A stretch of DNA of 64,000 bases, from positions 61,781,063 to 61,845,062 of the forward strand of contig OX328097.1 of NCBI GenBank assembly GCA_946811185.2, given 5' to 3'. Positions 54,201 to 61,438 of this stretch are shown here, piece after piece (position 1 is the first letter of the stretch; each line of letters starts with the position of its first letter). The position numbers were made by a program, and so were the translations under genes. Under the pieces are notes generated by a model that had not been told where the DNA came from, ran no database searches, and was given only the letters and a program-made list of their open reading frames with translations. The stretch is from Hippopus hippopus. Its lineage: Eukaryota > Mollusca > Bivalvia > Cardiida > Cardiidae.

Positions 54201-56535
54201 AAATGATGGAATTTGTCCATGAAAGCAAAGGAAACATCGTGGGTAAAAGAAAAATTGCTGGTTATCAGCATAATTTTCCTTTTCCAACATTAGCCTCATT
54301 ACATAATCACACAATTACAAGTTTTAATGACCTTGAGGAAGAAGCCTTCTGAAAACATTGTGGTAAAAAATAACAAGAGCACCATATGCAGTTGCTTTTC
54401 GTGAAAAGTCTTACATTGAAAAATGGGCATAACTGTGTCAAACTATTTTGATGGTTACTTGAGGCTGCCCCTGTTGCTGCTTACCAGTATTATCTCCTTT
54501 AACCACAATGCTTTCTATCCTGTCAAAAACATTTGTACCACATTATGTCATGTTCACAGGCCTTCAGTGTAAAAGAGTCTAAAATTTGTCATTTTGGAAA
54601 GGGTTAAACATGGAATTATTTGGTGAAGGGTTAAACTGTAATATGACATAGAATCAATATCTATATTATTGCATTTTTTCCTGTAATGTTTTCAAAGGCA
54701 ATCTTTCTCAGGGTCATCAAAGACCAGATTTTTTAACAGTGTTAATTCTTGCCCACACAATCACGAGTTTGAATGACCATGAGGGTAGGGGTTCGAAAAC
54801 ATTATTGGATGAGGGAATAACAAAAGCACTCTCAAGACTCCTTTTCTGTAAACGTTTATGTACCTGTTCAAATATAAAGCTTATTTTTGGAGTCACATTT
54901 GTCTGCAATTGCTTTGAATTTGGAAGGATCTAAATTTTTGTCGTTTGGTATTTAACTCTTTACCAAACGACAAAATTATAGACTGGTCCAAACTGAAAGC
55001 ATTTGCAGACAACAAAACAAAGGTGACTGAAGAATTGAAATTTGTTTTGGGAACAGTAGAAAATATTGTGGGAAAAGGAGAAAATGCTGGTTACCAGCAT
55101 TTTCTCCTTTTCCCACAATGTTTTCAAAAGGATTTTTTCACAGGGTCGTTAAAAGTCGGGATTGTACGGTAAAGAGTTAAAGTGTTAACTGACCTTAGTT
55201 GACAGGATAATAAAATTTAGGTACATATTGTATTCATTGAACAAATACCTTTGCAGACAAGCCTTGTATCCTGTTGCTAGACCAAACAATTTGCCTATCT
55301 TCTTGTTGACAAAGTCTTCTGTAGACTCTAAAATGAAAGATCCTTAACCTTTTACCAAATGACAAAATTTTGGACTGGACCAAACTGAATGCATTTGCAG
55401 ACGACAAATGAAATGTAGCTCAAGCTCAAAAGCCTTCTGGGAGTTATTAGTGCTTGACTAGGAACTTTTGACAAAAAAGTCTATTTTTTAAGACTTGTCC
55501 ATACTGAAAGCATTTGAAGGTAACAAATATAATGTGGCTTGAGCCATATCTAATTTGTTTGCTGCAAATAACTCATGAAATTCTTGAGAAAACTCTGAAA
55601 TATGACATTTAATAACAGATTCTACTAATGTATTAACTGTTTAGCCCACAAAATCTGACCCTGAGGAAGAAACATTTTGAAAACATTGTGGGAAAAGTAG
55701 AAAATACTGGTAACTAGCATTTTCTCCTTTACCAACAATGTTTTCTACCCTATCAAACACAAAAATTGTCATTTGAGCTGCATTTGTCACCTGCAGATGC
55801 TTTCAATCTGAATTAGTCCAAGATAGTTTAGTTTGAAGAAAGTAAACCCTTTCAGTACCATAGGCTAAAATAAGGACTTACTTCAAACGGTTTTAAACTC
55901 TTTAGCAAACAACAAAATTTTGAACTAGTCCAAATTGAAAAGATTTACAGACAAAGAAATAAATGTAATTGAAAAAAATGAAACTTGTTTTGAAAAGGGT
56001 TGAAAACATTGTGGAAAAGGAGAAAATACTGGTTCCAAATGTGATATGATGCTGTAACTCAGGCGGGGAATATGTAAGTATTGATTTGCAATTTGATTGG
56101 TCAAAATTTTAGGCTGTAATATTCTCCAGCCATTCATAAAAACAAAGTTACTGGGCCACTACACCATTATTAGTTTTATTTCGTTTACCATTTTCGAATA
56201 AAATGTCAATAATTTGCAATATTTTGTCATTGAAAGGTGTGGGTATATAATAAAAGTAATATTATGCTGTAGTAATTTTTCAGGCCTAAATATTAGCTCC
56301 TCTCCACCCAAGAAAATTTTGAAATCTTGCTCGACCTTGGGTCTCGCCCTATATCAAATTTTCTCAAGCTGCTCCAATCAAATACAATCTCCAGGAAAGT
56401 TACTACAACATAATATTCGGTACAAACACTCATACCTGCCACTGAATCTTTTCCATACTTAATTAAGCTCTCTAAGGTTTCATTTAGACTTCTAACAGCA
56501 GCTATGATTTCTTCTATCTCCACATCACTGGCCAT
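45277..56535 (-). CDS. SELENOL: Selenoprotein L with Sec-x-x-Sec redox motif (whole gene, spliced)
   Basis: Eight coding exons on the minus strand: 56535-56436, 55327-55249, 53311-53212, 52470-52234, 50711-50589, 49380-49342, 48133-48035 and 46232-46125 (885 bases, 295 codons), plus a short terminal exon. All junctions are AG/GT and the phases agree. Starts MASDVEIEEIIAAVRSLNET. The redox site is LRHFAULPURNHTADL, both U encoded by TGA (52278-52276 and 52269-52267; residues 158 and 161). This peroxiredoxin/thioredoxin-fold family normally has CxxC here; UxxU with a diselenide bond is the known signature of selenoprotein L of aquatic animals. Downstream fold blocks are ASGQIIIVSFGLKDGAKLW, IYHAFGL, VWGVVSM and GGDFILDKDGVVRF. 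The C-terminus is uncertain (stop at 45390 or 45277). Expected role: thiol/diselenide oxidoreductase. The introns are packed with hairpin MITEs. Confidence 0.85.
45363..45413 (-). CDS. SELENOL: SELENOL terminal coding exon, alternative 1
   Basis: Acceptor atctcatcctag (weak pyrimidine tract), donor ataaag|gtaaga. It adds NKTKTAI then TAG at 45392-45390, and splices on to the SECIS-bearing exon at 45294. A SINE tail ends about 14 bases upstream and would supply the branch region, so this exon could be SINE-assisted. Confidence 0.4.
45427..45720 (-). mobile_element. tRNA-derived SINE in SELENOL terminal intron
   Basis: On the minus strand: head 'gagccccggtagctcggtag' (A-box-like) with 'ggatttgatcctgg' (degenerate B box), body 'gattcattcctctaccaccgctgaccattgtttcgataatagttatgtgggaaagcagcc', tail 'tgcgacataactgaaataatgcttaaaacaacgctaaacaccatac'. 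Same family as 53340-53665. Confidence 0.65.
45890..46115. mobile_element. Hairpin MITE (family H) in SELENOL intron
   Basis: Left part 'cacactgcaaaattctagtccaaattgagagcatttgcagatg', palindrome GAGAAAATAATGGTTCCCAGCATTTTCTCC, right part 'tgtttggtacagggtttaa'. It ends about 10 bases before the exon-8 donor. Confidence 0.6.
46125..46232 (-). CDS. SELENOL: SELENOL coding exon 8
   Basis: Acceptor ccttctttcag, donor ctaaag|gttagt, 108 bases, phase 0. Encodes MGGDFILDKDGVVRFLYPSQ and TNTDRPSVESIIKELK: the final strands of the fold (GGDFILD..G.V.F.Y) and the C-terminal helix. Confidence 0.85.
46373..47310. mobile_element. Hairpin MITE (family H) split by a TTAA-flanked element
   Basis: The left arm 'ttaacccttcaccaaacaacaaaattttggac...gacaacacattaa' is interrupted at TTAA by the element at 46443-47148. 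After it the MITE resumes with 'atgtgggccaaatgatgg', a palindrome AAAAAGCTGGTTTCCAGCATTTT and a degraded right end. Confidence 0.6.
46443..47148. mobile_element. ~706-bp non-autonomous element: TTAA target duplication, CGTAGTT-rich interior
   Basis: TTAA lies on both sides (46439-46442 and 47149-47152). The ends are inverted repeats AGCCGTGGTCACA / complement of TGTGACCATGGC. The interior holds more than 30 degenerate copies of an ~11-base phrase, CGTAGTTAACCGTAGTT, in both direct and mixed order. TTAA duplication is used by piggyBac and Kolobok transposons; no transposase is present. Confidence 0.65.
47358..48020. mobile_element. Three hairpin MITEs (family H) between SELENOL exons 8 and 7
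   Basis: Copies at about 47358-47572, 47663-47892 (complete, 230 bases, TTAACCTTTTACCACACAATG to GGTCAAGGGTTAA; palindrome GGAGAAAATGCTGGTAACCAGCATTTTCTCC) and about 47893-48020 (left part reduced). The last ends about 15 bases from the exon-7 donor. Confidence 0.7.
48035..48133 (-). CDS. SELENOL: SELENOL coding exon 7
   Basis: Acceptor gaaatatttcag, donor caacag|gtaaaa, 99 bases, phase 0. Encodes VWGVVSMVYYGEAMLTGKPL and PKPYENVHDDTQQ, the 'vw....l.yy.e.l..g..lp.p' segment before the last strand. Confidence 0.85.
48535..48600. repeat. Inverted repeat, ~24-bp arms
   Basis: 'catcattggtaatattttcacttgtggttgcacc' meets 'gtgaaaatattaccaatgctg' in opposite orientation, forming a stem around a 16-20-base loop in the intron between exons 7 and 6. 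Confidence 0.6.
48635..49085. mobile_element. Hairpin MITE cluster (family H) between SELENOL exons 7 and 6
   Basis: A fragment at about 48635-48720, a full-length copy at about 48724-48935 (TTAACCCTTTACCACTCAATCC to GTGTGGTAAAGGATTAA) and a third at about 48936-49080. Nothing else was recognised between 49085 and exon 6. Confidence 0.6.
49342..49380 (-). CDS. SELENOL: SELENOL coding exon 6 (micro-exon, 39 bp)
   Basis: Acceptor gtttttcag, donor cagaag|gtaagt (perfect consensus). Thirteen codons, IYHAFGLHRSVQK, matching the 'lYraFGL.rs' helix of the family. Confidence 0.8.
49515..49600 (-). mobile_element. SINE fragment
   Basis: The minus strand reads 'ctcctggaaagcatgaataggtgtagtggaggccgtaatataactgaaaacagcaccatac', the SINE body-tail seen at 45427-45500. 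Confidence 0.45.
49900..50560. mobile_element. Three hairpin MITEs (family H) between SELENOL exons 6 and 5
   Basis: Degraded copies at about 49880-49995, 50040-50265 (GGAGAAAATGCTGATAAACAATTTTGTCC) and 50325-50550 (CATGCTGGTGACCAGCATTTTCTTC). All keep the 'aaaacattgtggg' and 'cacaatgttttcta' arm phrases. A C-run lies at about 49718-49729. Confidence 0.55.
50589..50711 (-). CDS. SELENOL: SELENOL coding exon 5
   Basis: Acceptor aattacattgcag, donor agaagg|gtaaaa, 123 bases, 41 codons, phase 0 to 0. Encodes DDIKAASGQIIIVSFGLKDG then KLWLEDTNVPFPMVLDSARR. The beta strand IIIVSFG and the Pro-containing VPFPMVLD (cis-Pro region) are typical of the peroxiredoxin-like fold. Confidence 0.85.
50735..52200. 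mobile_element. Hairpin MITE cluster (family H) between SELENOL exons 5 and 4
   Basis: Copies at about 50735-50960, 50978-51120, 51118-51235 (these two near-identical over ~110 bases, a recent local duplication), 51395-51588, 51595-51790 and 52039-52180. Most keep ACCAGCATTTTCTCC-type arms. Confidence 0.6.
51818..52035 (+). mobile_element. tRNA-derived SINE
   Basis: Head 'gtcctgcgtttgctcaatggttaaggtgtag' (A-box-like), body 'ggtaagatattcagagtccttgccatgtactggtgaaacctaggatac', tail 'gaagccaactgtcattttgatataatc'. Between MITE copies in the intron between exons 5 and 4. Confidence 0.5.
52234..52470 (-). CDS. SELENOL: SELENOL coding exon 4 with UxxU motif (two in-frame TGA)
   Basis: Acceptor tctgttgcttcag, donor ggcag|gtaagc, 237 bases, phase 0 to 0. 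Encodes HDWDTFLQSVDKTLEG..., then SLRGFLNDKDSIVLVLLRHF, A, TGA, L, P, TGA, RNHTADLLKRQ. Coding continues in frame for eleven codons after the second TGA up to a consensus donor, and the next exon picks up in phase. This argues that both TGA are sense (Sec) codons and not terminators. Confidence 0.85.
52540..53190. mobile_element. Two hairpin MITEs (family H) between SELENOL exons 4 and 3
   Basis: About 52540-52785 and 52955-53190. In the second, the centre is partly duplicated (GCTGATAGCTAGCATTTTCTCATATGCTGATAACCAGC), an unusual double hairpin. Confidence 0.6.
53212..53311 (-). CDS. SELENOL: SELENOL coding exon 3
   Basis: Acceptor tttatttatag, donor cttgag|gttaga, 100 bases. Encodes LGLTSKNELERKISRHARNQ and ELRELGSELLDLE, a charged helix before the thioredoxin-like domain. 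Ends in phase 0. Confidence 0.8.
53340..53665 (+). mobile_element. tRNA-derived SINE
   Basis: Head 'gagccctagtagcgcaatcggtagc' (A box) and 'ggtggttcaaatccccagcttggcc' (B box GGTTCAAATCC); body 'gataattcctctctcagtgctgatcattcttttgacaatgg..aagcagccagagacttgggaagaatattgtgcaaaatactgg'. Opposite in orientation to the 45427-45720 copy. Confidence 0.65.
53682..53912. mobile_element. Hairpin MITE (family H), best-preserved type copy
   Basis: 231 bases, TTAACTCTTTACCAAACGAC to GTGCTAAAGGGTTAA. Inverted ends, 'agactagttgaaattgaaagcatttgcagacgacaaa' spacer, palindrome GTGGGAAAAGGAGAAAATGC / GCATTTTCTCCTTTTCCCAC with a short loop. Confidence 0.8.
53930..54950. mobile_element. Hairpin MITE series (family H), diverged and partly deleted
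   Basis: Pieces at about 53930-54122, 54140-54365, 54480-54610 and 54735-54950 keep the arm phrases (gaaaacattgtgggaaaaggagaaaatgctggtt, ttgtcgtttggta). Some lack one half of the palindrome. No exon-like sequence lies between them. Confidence 0.55.
54952..55180. mobile_element. Hairpin MITE (family H), well preserved
   Basis: 229 bases, TTAACTCTTTACCAAACGAC to GTACGGTAAAGAGTTAA, with a near-perfect central palindrome from TTGTGGGAAAAGGAGAAAAT to ATTTTCTCCTTTTCCCACAA. Lies about 70 bases from exon 2 of SELENOL. Confidence 0.8.
55249..55327 (-). CDS. SELENOL: SELENOL coding exon 2
   Basis: Acceptor tttcattttag, donor caaag|gtattt, 79 bases. Two bases complete Glu34 from exon 1, followed by STEDFVNKKIGKLFGLATGY and ACLQ; the final AG is completed to Arg60 by exon 3. 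Confidence 0.8.
55342..56040. mobile_element. Hairpin MITE pieces (family H) between SELENOL exons 2 and 1
   Basis: Pieces at about 55342-55440 (left end only), 55490-55560, 55635-55850 (palindrome TGGTAACTAGCATTTTCTCC) and 55890-56040 (stops inside the palindrome, abutting the repeat at about 56041). Confidence 0.55.
56041..56420. repeat. Dispersed palindromic repeat matching 24.2-24.4 kb in inverse orientation
   Basis: 56070-56285 is the complement of 24246-24440. 'attatgctgtagtaatttttcagg' (about 56260-56285) and 'ccaggaaagttactacaacataatatt' (56391-56417) are inverted arms around about 105 bases. It stops about 17 bases from the exon-1 donor. Confidence 0.5.
56436..56535 (-). CDS. SELENOL: SELENOL coding exon 1
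   Basis: ATG at 56535-56533 (agaATGGCC, good context); 33 codons plus one base; donor gcag|gtatga. The frame is also open upstream through a hairpin MITE, so an earlier Met is formally possible, but that sequence is repeat-derived. I chose the ATG just outside the MITE. Encodes an acidic helix. Confidence 0.75.
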
Positions 56536-56559
56536 TCTAGATAATGAATTATCTATAAT

Positions 56560-56730
56560 GTTAACCCTGAACTCTTTACCAAACGGCAAAATGTTAGGCT
56601 TATCCAAATTGAAAGCATTTACAGACAACAAAGTAACTGTGGCTCCAATATCTGGATTTTACTTTGATGGGGTAGAATACACTGTGGTAAAAGGAGAAAA
56701 TGGGGGGACCAGCATTTCCTTCTTTTACCA
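56560..56730. mobile_element. Hairpin MITE (family H) immediately upstream of SELENOL ATG
   Basis: 'taaccctgaactctttaccaaacggcaaaatg' to 'gtggtaaaaggagaaaatggggggaccagcatttccttc'. The left end is only about 25 bases from the start codon, so it forms part of the 5' UTR or the adjoining intron or promoter. Confidence 0.55.
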
Positions 56731-56907
56731 TGGAAAGCAAAAGATCAATTTATTCACAACTTTTCAGTCATGAAAGAGATCTAAGTAGAAAAGTTGTGAA
56801 GTGAACAGTAGCAAAATTTTTAAAGGGCAAAACTGAACATGTTTTAAAACTACACCTGAATACTTGGCTTTTAATGAAAAATATAAAAAATTATAATAGA
56901 ATGCTAA

Positions 56908-57152
56908 AACACTTGATTGATTATTGATTGAATGGTGTTTTATGCCACTTTCAGCATTATTTTCAGTCATATTACAGTGACAGCTCACACATTCATGTAT
57001 TTCCTAGGTTCCACTAGGCTGGGGCTTTGAGCCTTGAGGTGTCTTGCCAAAAGGGCATTCCCACGAGGAGCCCAACAGGCCAGGTGGGGCTCGAGCCCAG
57101 GGCCTCCAGGTTAAGGGTCCCGAACTTTACCATTGAGCCGTGCAGGACCCCC
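56908..57152 (-). mobile_element. tRNA-derived SINE, full length
   Basis: Minus strand: head GGGGGTCCTGCACGGCTCAATGGTAAAG with A box GGCTCAATGGT and B-box region GGGCTCGAGCCCC; body 'ggcaagacacctcaaggctcaaag'; tail 'aatgtgtgagctgtcactgtaatatgactgaaaataatgctgaaagtggcataaaacacc' followed by an 'atcaatcaataatcaatc' terminus. The most complete SINE in the window. Confidence 0.75.
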
Positions 57153-58160
57153 GCTATAATTAACAGTCGAATATTATATGAACATTGCTGATTAACATTA
57201 AAAGAAAAATGGGGGTCTAAAAATTAACAATAGATCTAGGGGTCTAAATGTCTCCGGAACAAAGAGGTCTAAGTGTCCCAAAGGGTTCTACATGTTATCC
57301 TAAATCAAGAAGTTTAGGGTCTAAAATAAACTAAATGGTCAGGGATCTATACACGTGTCTCACTCCCGTAATTTATCCTATCACGATATTCGAGGTACTT
57401 TGATTTTTTACCGAAATTGCTTGTTTCAGTTTGAGTACACACAACTACATTTTCCAAACAAATATCTAAGGTTTAAATGTTATTCATTTATCGTTTTTGA
57501 AAGTAGCGCTTACAAACATTCGAGCTGACACCGCTTTAAAACGTCAAATATGGACAAACAAAGTTGACAATAATACTTGCATTGAAAGTGAGGTGAACGG
57601 GAGCATGTGTCCGATTTATTGCCCTCACTCCACTCGTCTCAACTCGGGCGATTCCGTAGTAGGGCTTTAACGCATCAGCAGAGATTTACCGAATTTGCTT
57701 ATTCGACATAATCTGGTCACACTCGTCAAAATTCGGCTGATTCCGTAACTGACTTGATCAATCGATCATCTGAGTTTTGCTGAATGCCAACATCAACAGA
57801 TGACAATCGTCACAACTCTGCCGATTCCGTACCTACATCTAACCTCGTCCGGTCGTTTCCATTTGAACTGCGAACCACGTGATCTTGTACGTGGCGCGCA
57901 ACTGTCAGTCGTTTTGCAACGACATAAATAACCTCGAAGTTATTCACATCTGTTTATCTGTCGGTGAAAACTTCAATCGGAATTGATAAATAATGAATGA
58001 ACGAACTGTTTGCCAACTCAACTGAAATATAGTTAAAAAGATTTCGAAAGAAAATTGAAACTCAAGTTTTCTTTTTTAAGAGGAGCCTGATAATTTTCAG
58101 AACGGTAAACCGGCGTATTTCCGGGTATATACCGATCTGGTGCATATCAATCCACCAGAT
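57153..58160. other. Upstream flank of SELENOL; CG-richer island with CACGTG site, no exon recognised
   Basis: Between about 57500 and 57920 the sequence has more CG dinucleotides than its surroundings and contains 'gcgaaccacgtgatcttgtacgtggcgcgc' near 57869-57900. It could hold the SELENOL promoter (transcription leftwards), but no TATA box or 5' exon was proven. 'ttccgta' and 'actcgtcacaactc' phrases recur here and at 58.2 and 59.8 kb. Confidence 0.3.
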
Positions 58161-58175
58161 ACAGCCGAGGGATTT

Positions 58176-58290
58176 GATGGCTCCCATCACCCGAGGTGTG
58201 CCGAATGCAACGGATGAATGCACTCGTCACAACTCGGCCGATTCCGTTACCAAGACTGGCATTCGGCATATCTCGGGTGATGGGAGCCAT
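58176..58290. repeat. Inverted repeat with ~32-bp arms
   Basis: 'atggctcccatcacccgaggtgtgccgaatgc' (58177-58208) and 'gcattcggcatatctcgggtgatgggagccat' (58259-58290) are near-perfect complements around a ~50-base centre containing 'cactcgtcacaactcggccgattccgt'. That centre phrase appears inverted at about 59843-59873. Confidence 0.65.
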
Positions 58291-58619
58291 ACATGGATCC
58301 GTGGTGATAAGATAGACCGACTTCCTTGGTTACTGTTGCCAAGGGCTCCCAAACAACCACAGTAAATACATATACAGTATAGCAGATAGGCTACTTAAAT
58401 CGTGCTGTCATGACTGTTTCTCTCAATAAAATTCCGAAAAAAAATTTCTGCCATAATTATGTTTCTGCCGTTGATGAATTCTCGGTAAGAAATTTAAAGA
58501 TGCTTGAACTAATTTACACAAAGATATGTACAAAAAGGACGATTTACGGGGGATACGGACAATGTGAAAGACCTACTTGTTTTAGCAAAGTTCTGAACTT
58601 CAATATGAAAAAAGAATAA

Positions 58620-59840
58620 AACACCTCAACAAAACTCTCTTTTGCCACAGAAAAATAGAATTAAAGATACTTTCGTAAGGCTAGTAGTCGTCTCAACATC
58701 ATACCCAAATAAACAACACTGACTTACAAGCATTTCTAAAACATTATAGATTGTCTGATTCTACAGAGAGGTGTAAGTTTAAGAAAAATTGACTATGACT
58801 GGACTATGAAAAAATTCAATCTCAGGTTAAGGGAAAAAGGGTTGTCTTATGATTTTAAAATGTGTTAAGTGTGCTGTCAATTAACAAACTTGTTAATATC
58901 ATTGACGGTAGTTTGTTTTATCTTATGATATACTGAAGACAACGGGTGGTCAAGTTGATTAGAGCGGCAAATTGATTTGCAATCAAACACTTTTTATCCG
59001 TTAACAGTTTACCGACACATCCTTTGAAATGTCAGTTGTGCTAATCCACTTTGATACGACTAAGTAAAAAGTTTATCTAATATTAACATAAGTTGCCTTT
59101 TTAGCTGAACTTTCACCGGTACAAAATAGAGTTAGACTTAATTTCAAAACTGAATTTTACTTTTAGTGAGGAATATGTAGTGAGGAATACACGTCAATAT
59201 GCTAGGCATATTGTAAATAGCAGATAGTTTTAATCCAAGATCAAACTTCATGTTATTTACAATCTGATCTATATCTACACATTTAGCATATTCTTCATGC
59301 ACCAAGGGTTAAGATTAACGTCAAACTGAAACATTGATGACAAGTGCCACTTTTTGGATGTGCATAGATTACTGAAAAAGGTTAGCTATTCAAGTAAACA
59401 TATCATATTTTGATTAGTATTTCATATCGATCTATTTTTACCTTTGTTTTCCGCTTTAAAACATTTTTGTCTCTTTCCAAATTTTTCAGAGGGGAAAAAA
59501 ACTAAAGCAATAATTAATCCGTTGTGTAATGTAGCGCTGATCAGAACTGTTTGCATTAGTCCCATTTTCAGTCATTATCATAATTCAAACTTGTCTACAG
59601 CCTCTGCGTGATCTCACGTCAGCGGTACACGTTCGCACATATTTTAACCTTTTTCTTAAATTCAAACATTTAAAACACAAAATAAATAAAAACTATCGCA
59701 TCCCTCCAACATTAACAGTCGTTTGTTTGGGAGCCGAAATAGCATACAACAAGGCTGCACATCGGGTAAAATAAATGCGGTCACCTGATTTGTCAAATAT
59801 CGATTTCCACGGATCCATATATTAGATCCGTTAGATATAG
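58620..59840. other. No gene recognised; bounded by inverted, diverged sequence blocks
   Basis: AT-rich. Left-side landmarks 'atggatccgtgg' (58292-58304) and 'ggctcccaaacaacc' (58346-58360) reappear in inverse order and orientation on the right ('gtttgtttgggagcc' about 59722-59736, 'ccacggatccat' about 59808-59819). This would fit a ~1.6-kb element with long, eroded inverted ends. Confidence 0.35.
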
Positions 59841-60107
59841 GTACGGAATCGGCCGAGTTGTGACGAGTGCACTTGAAGTATGCCGAATGCGGACGAATGC
59901 AGGTGAGATCGTCCCCTGGAGAAATCATCTCCAATCTGCTTGGAGGAGAACTGCTCCCCTGGAGACGAATTCTCTGGAGAAATCGTCCCCATATTCTAAA
60001 TTCATAAATATATTTGTTGTAGTTGTCTTTGAAACATTTTTTTTTCCGAAGTTTTTTTCTTTTTGCTTTAGCTATATTCGTTTTGTGAAGGTTTCCTTAT
60101 TTCAATC

Positions 60108-60142
60108 AGGGATCGTATATACATGTGTATATACGATCCCTG
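60108..60142. repeat. Perfect palindrome CAGGGATCGTATATACA / TGTATATACGATCCCTG
   Basis: An almost uninterrupted 34-35-base palindrome with a one-base centre. Surroundings are non-coding. It could be the junction of a small foldback element. Confidence 0.7.
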
Positions 60143-60364
60143 TTTCAATGCTATTTGATTATACAGTCATTGTCTATACAGTAATTTCACACCAACGGAT
60201 TGTTGTTCACATCTGTCACGCCTGTTACAGGTAGCTTACACCTGTAAGATTTTTATTTTGTTCGTTCGATTTCAAACCAATTATATAATATATATAATCA
60301 TAAAATGTGTCAGGAGTCATTCAGTCATAAAAATTACATAATTTTATGTTGTTATTATTATACG

Positions 60365-60515
60365 CCTGCATTTCTCTCCCTCCTTCCCTCCCTCCCTCTT
60401 TCCCCCTCTCTCTCTCTCTCTCTCTGTCATTTTTCTAAGTAAATATTTTTAATGTATTAAAATGGTTCATGTACATAGATATCTCTCCCCCCCCTCTCTC
60501 TCTCTCTCTCCGCGT
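60365..60515. repeat. (CCTC/CT)n simple repeats
   Basis: Two CT-rich tracts at about 60372-60425 and 60484-60512. Confidence 0.85.
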
Positions 60516-60814
60516 AGATCTCCTGTTCTTTTCTGTCTGGCTCAATAATTTTGTAGATCTATGGTGATTAAATAGACATATATAGATAATTCTGAGCAGT
60601 CAGAACTAATCTATGCTGTCAACTAAAGTTATGTCAGCCGTCATTCGTTCTAAAAGAGTTATTAATGACCTTCAAAATATCACTTGCTTTTAACCTTATA
60701 TGGTTATAAAATAATAAGGTTAAAGAACTATTCAGACTATGCACCATGTTTAGCATTTTAACATATATTTTATCAGGCGTATTTTACATATGTTTTAACT
60801 AACCGAATGATCAA

Positions 60815-61420
60815 TCAACATGTCTGTTTGCTATCTGGATTGTAAGCAAACCTTTGATAGAGTTTAGATTAATGGCTTATATGGGCGTAGCTGCCTGTAC
60901 GCAAAAACGCAGTTGCGTACACTTTGCAAAAAGAGAGAGAGCGAAAAGAAAGACAAATTTGCCAGAAAATGTCACGAGAGGCCACCAAAAACGAGCTTTT
61001 ACAATTGAAAATTTTTCATGGGGAGGCCCTTCGGGCCCTCCTTGGACATCTCCCCCCTTTGGTAACATTATACTTTGCGACTCGGATAATACCTTCGATA
61101 TTACTTTTGCGTATATTCCATTTTGGGCTAGCTACGCCACTGGCTTATTTTATAAACTATCAACCTATGGCTTAGACAATAAAACACTCCAATGCTTGTT
61201 TAACCTTTACTCTGAGCAATATAGTTCAGTCTGCCACAAATCAAGGGGAGATAACCAGTCCATTTCTCTATTTGATTTACATTGATGACTTAATTAGGCA
61301 ATTGGAATCTTCCGGTTATGGCCTTTGTATCGCTGGAGTTGACGTAAGCTTAGTGTAGCAGATGATATGATTCTTGTCTCTTTAGCCAAAAATGGTTTGC
61401 AGAAAATGATGAACATGTCA
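60815..61420 (+). pseudogene. LINE reverse-transcriptase fragment split by a 260-bp insertion
   Basis: The plus-strand frame reads MSVCYLDCKQTFDRV, an in-frame TAG, INGL, then resumes after the insertion with FYKLSTYGLDNKTLQCLFNL, a region matching 'G..QG..LSP..F..YIDDL' in a shifted frame (SPFLYLIYIDDLIRQLESSG), and VADDMILVSLAKNGLQKMM. YLDC..(A/T)FD and (Y/V)ADD are reverse-transcriptase palm motifs (blocks A and C), the latter in the usual LINE form. Stops and frameshifts make it a pseudogene. Clade not determined. Confidence 0.7.
60881..61140. mobile_element. 260-bp non-autonomous DNA element with perfect 8-bp target duplication
   Basis: TGGCTTAT is present on both sides (60873-60880 and 61141-61148). 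The ends ATGGGCGTAGCTGCC and GGCTAGCTACGCCAC form short inverted repeats (GGCGTAGC type). Removing the insert and one TGGCTTAT restores the LINE frame exactly (ING-L-FYKL). An 8-bp duplication fits hAT-type mobilisation. Confidence 0.75.
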
Positions 61421-61438
61421 CACGTGACGTATAGGTTT

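Noticed and set aside
44260..56730. A CRISPR-like array, because of regularly recurring palindromes
   Set aside because: Unit length, variable spacing, mixed orientation and TIR-like ends fit MITEs, and the genome is eukaryotic.
58174..58365. A 63-codon plus-strand frame
   Set aside because: It is a reading of the 58176-58290 inverted repeat and reappears on the other strand near 59.8 kb.
60854..61285. A 143-codon plus-strand frame
   Set aside because: It crosses the 260-bp inserted element and the LINE remnant. Only its last part overlaps real RT-derived sequence.
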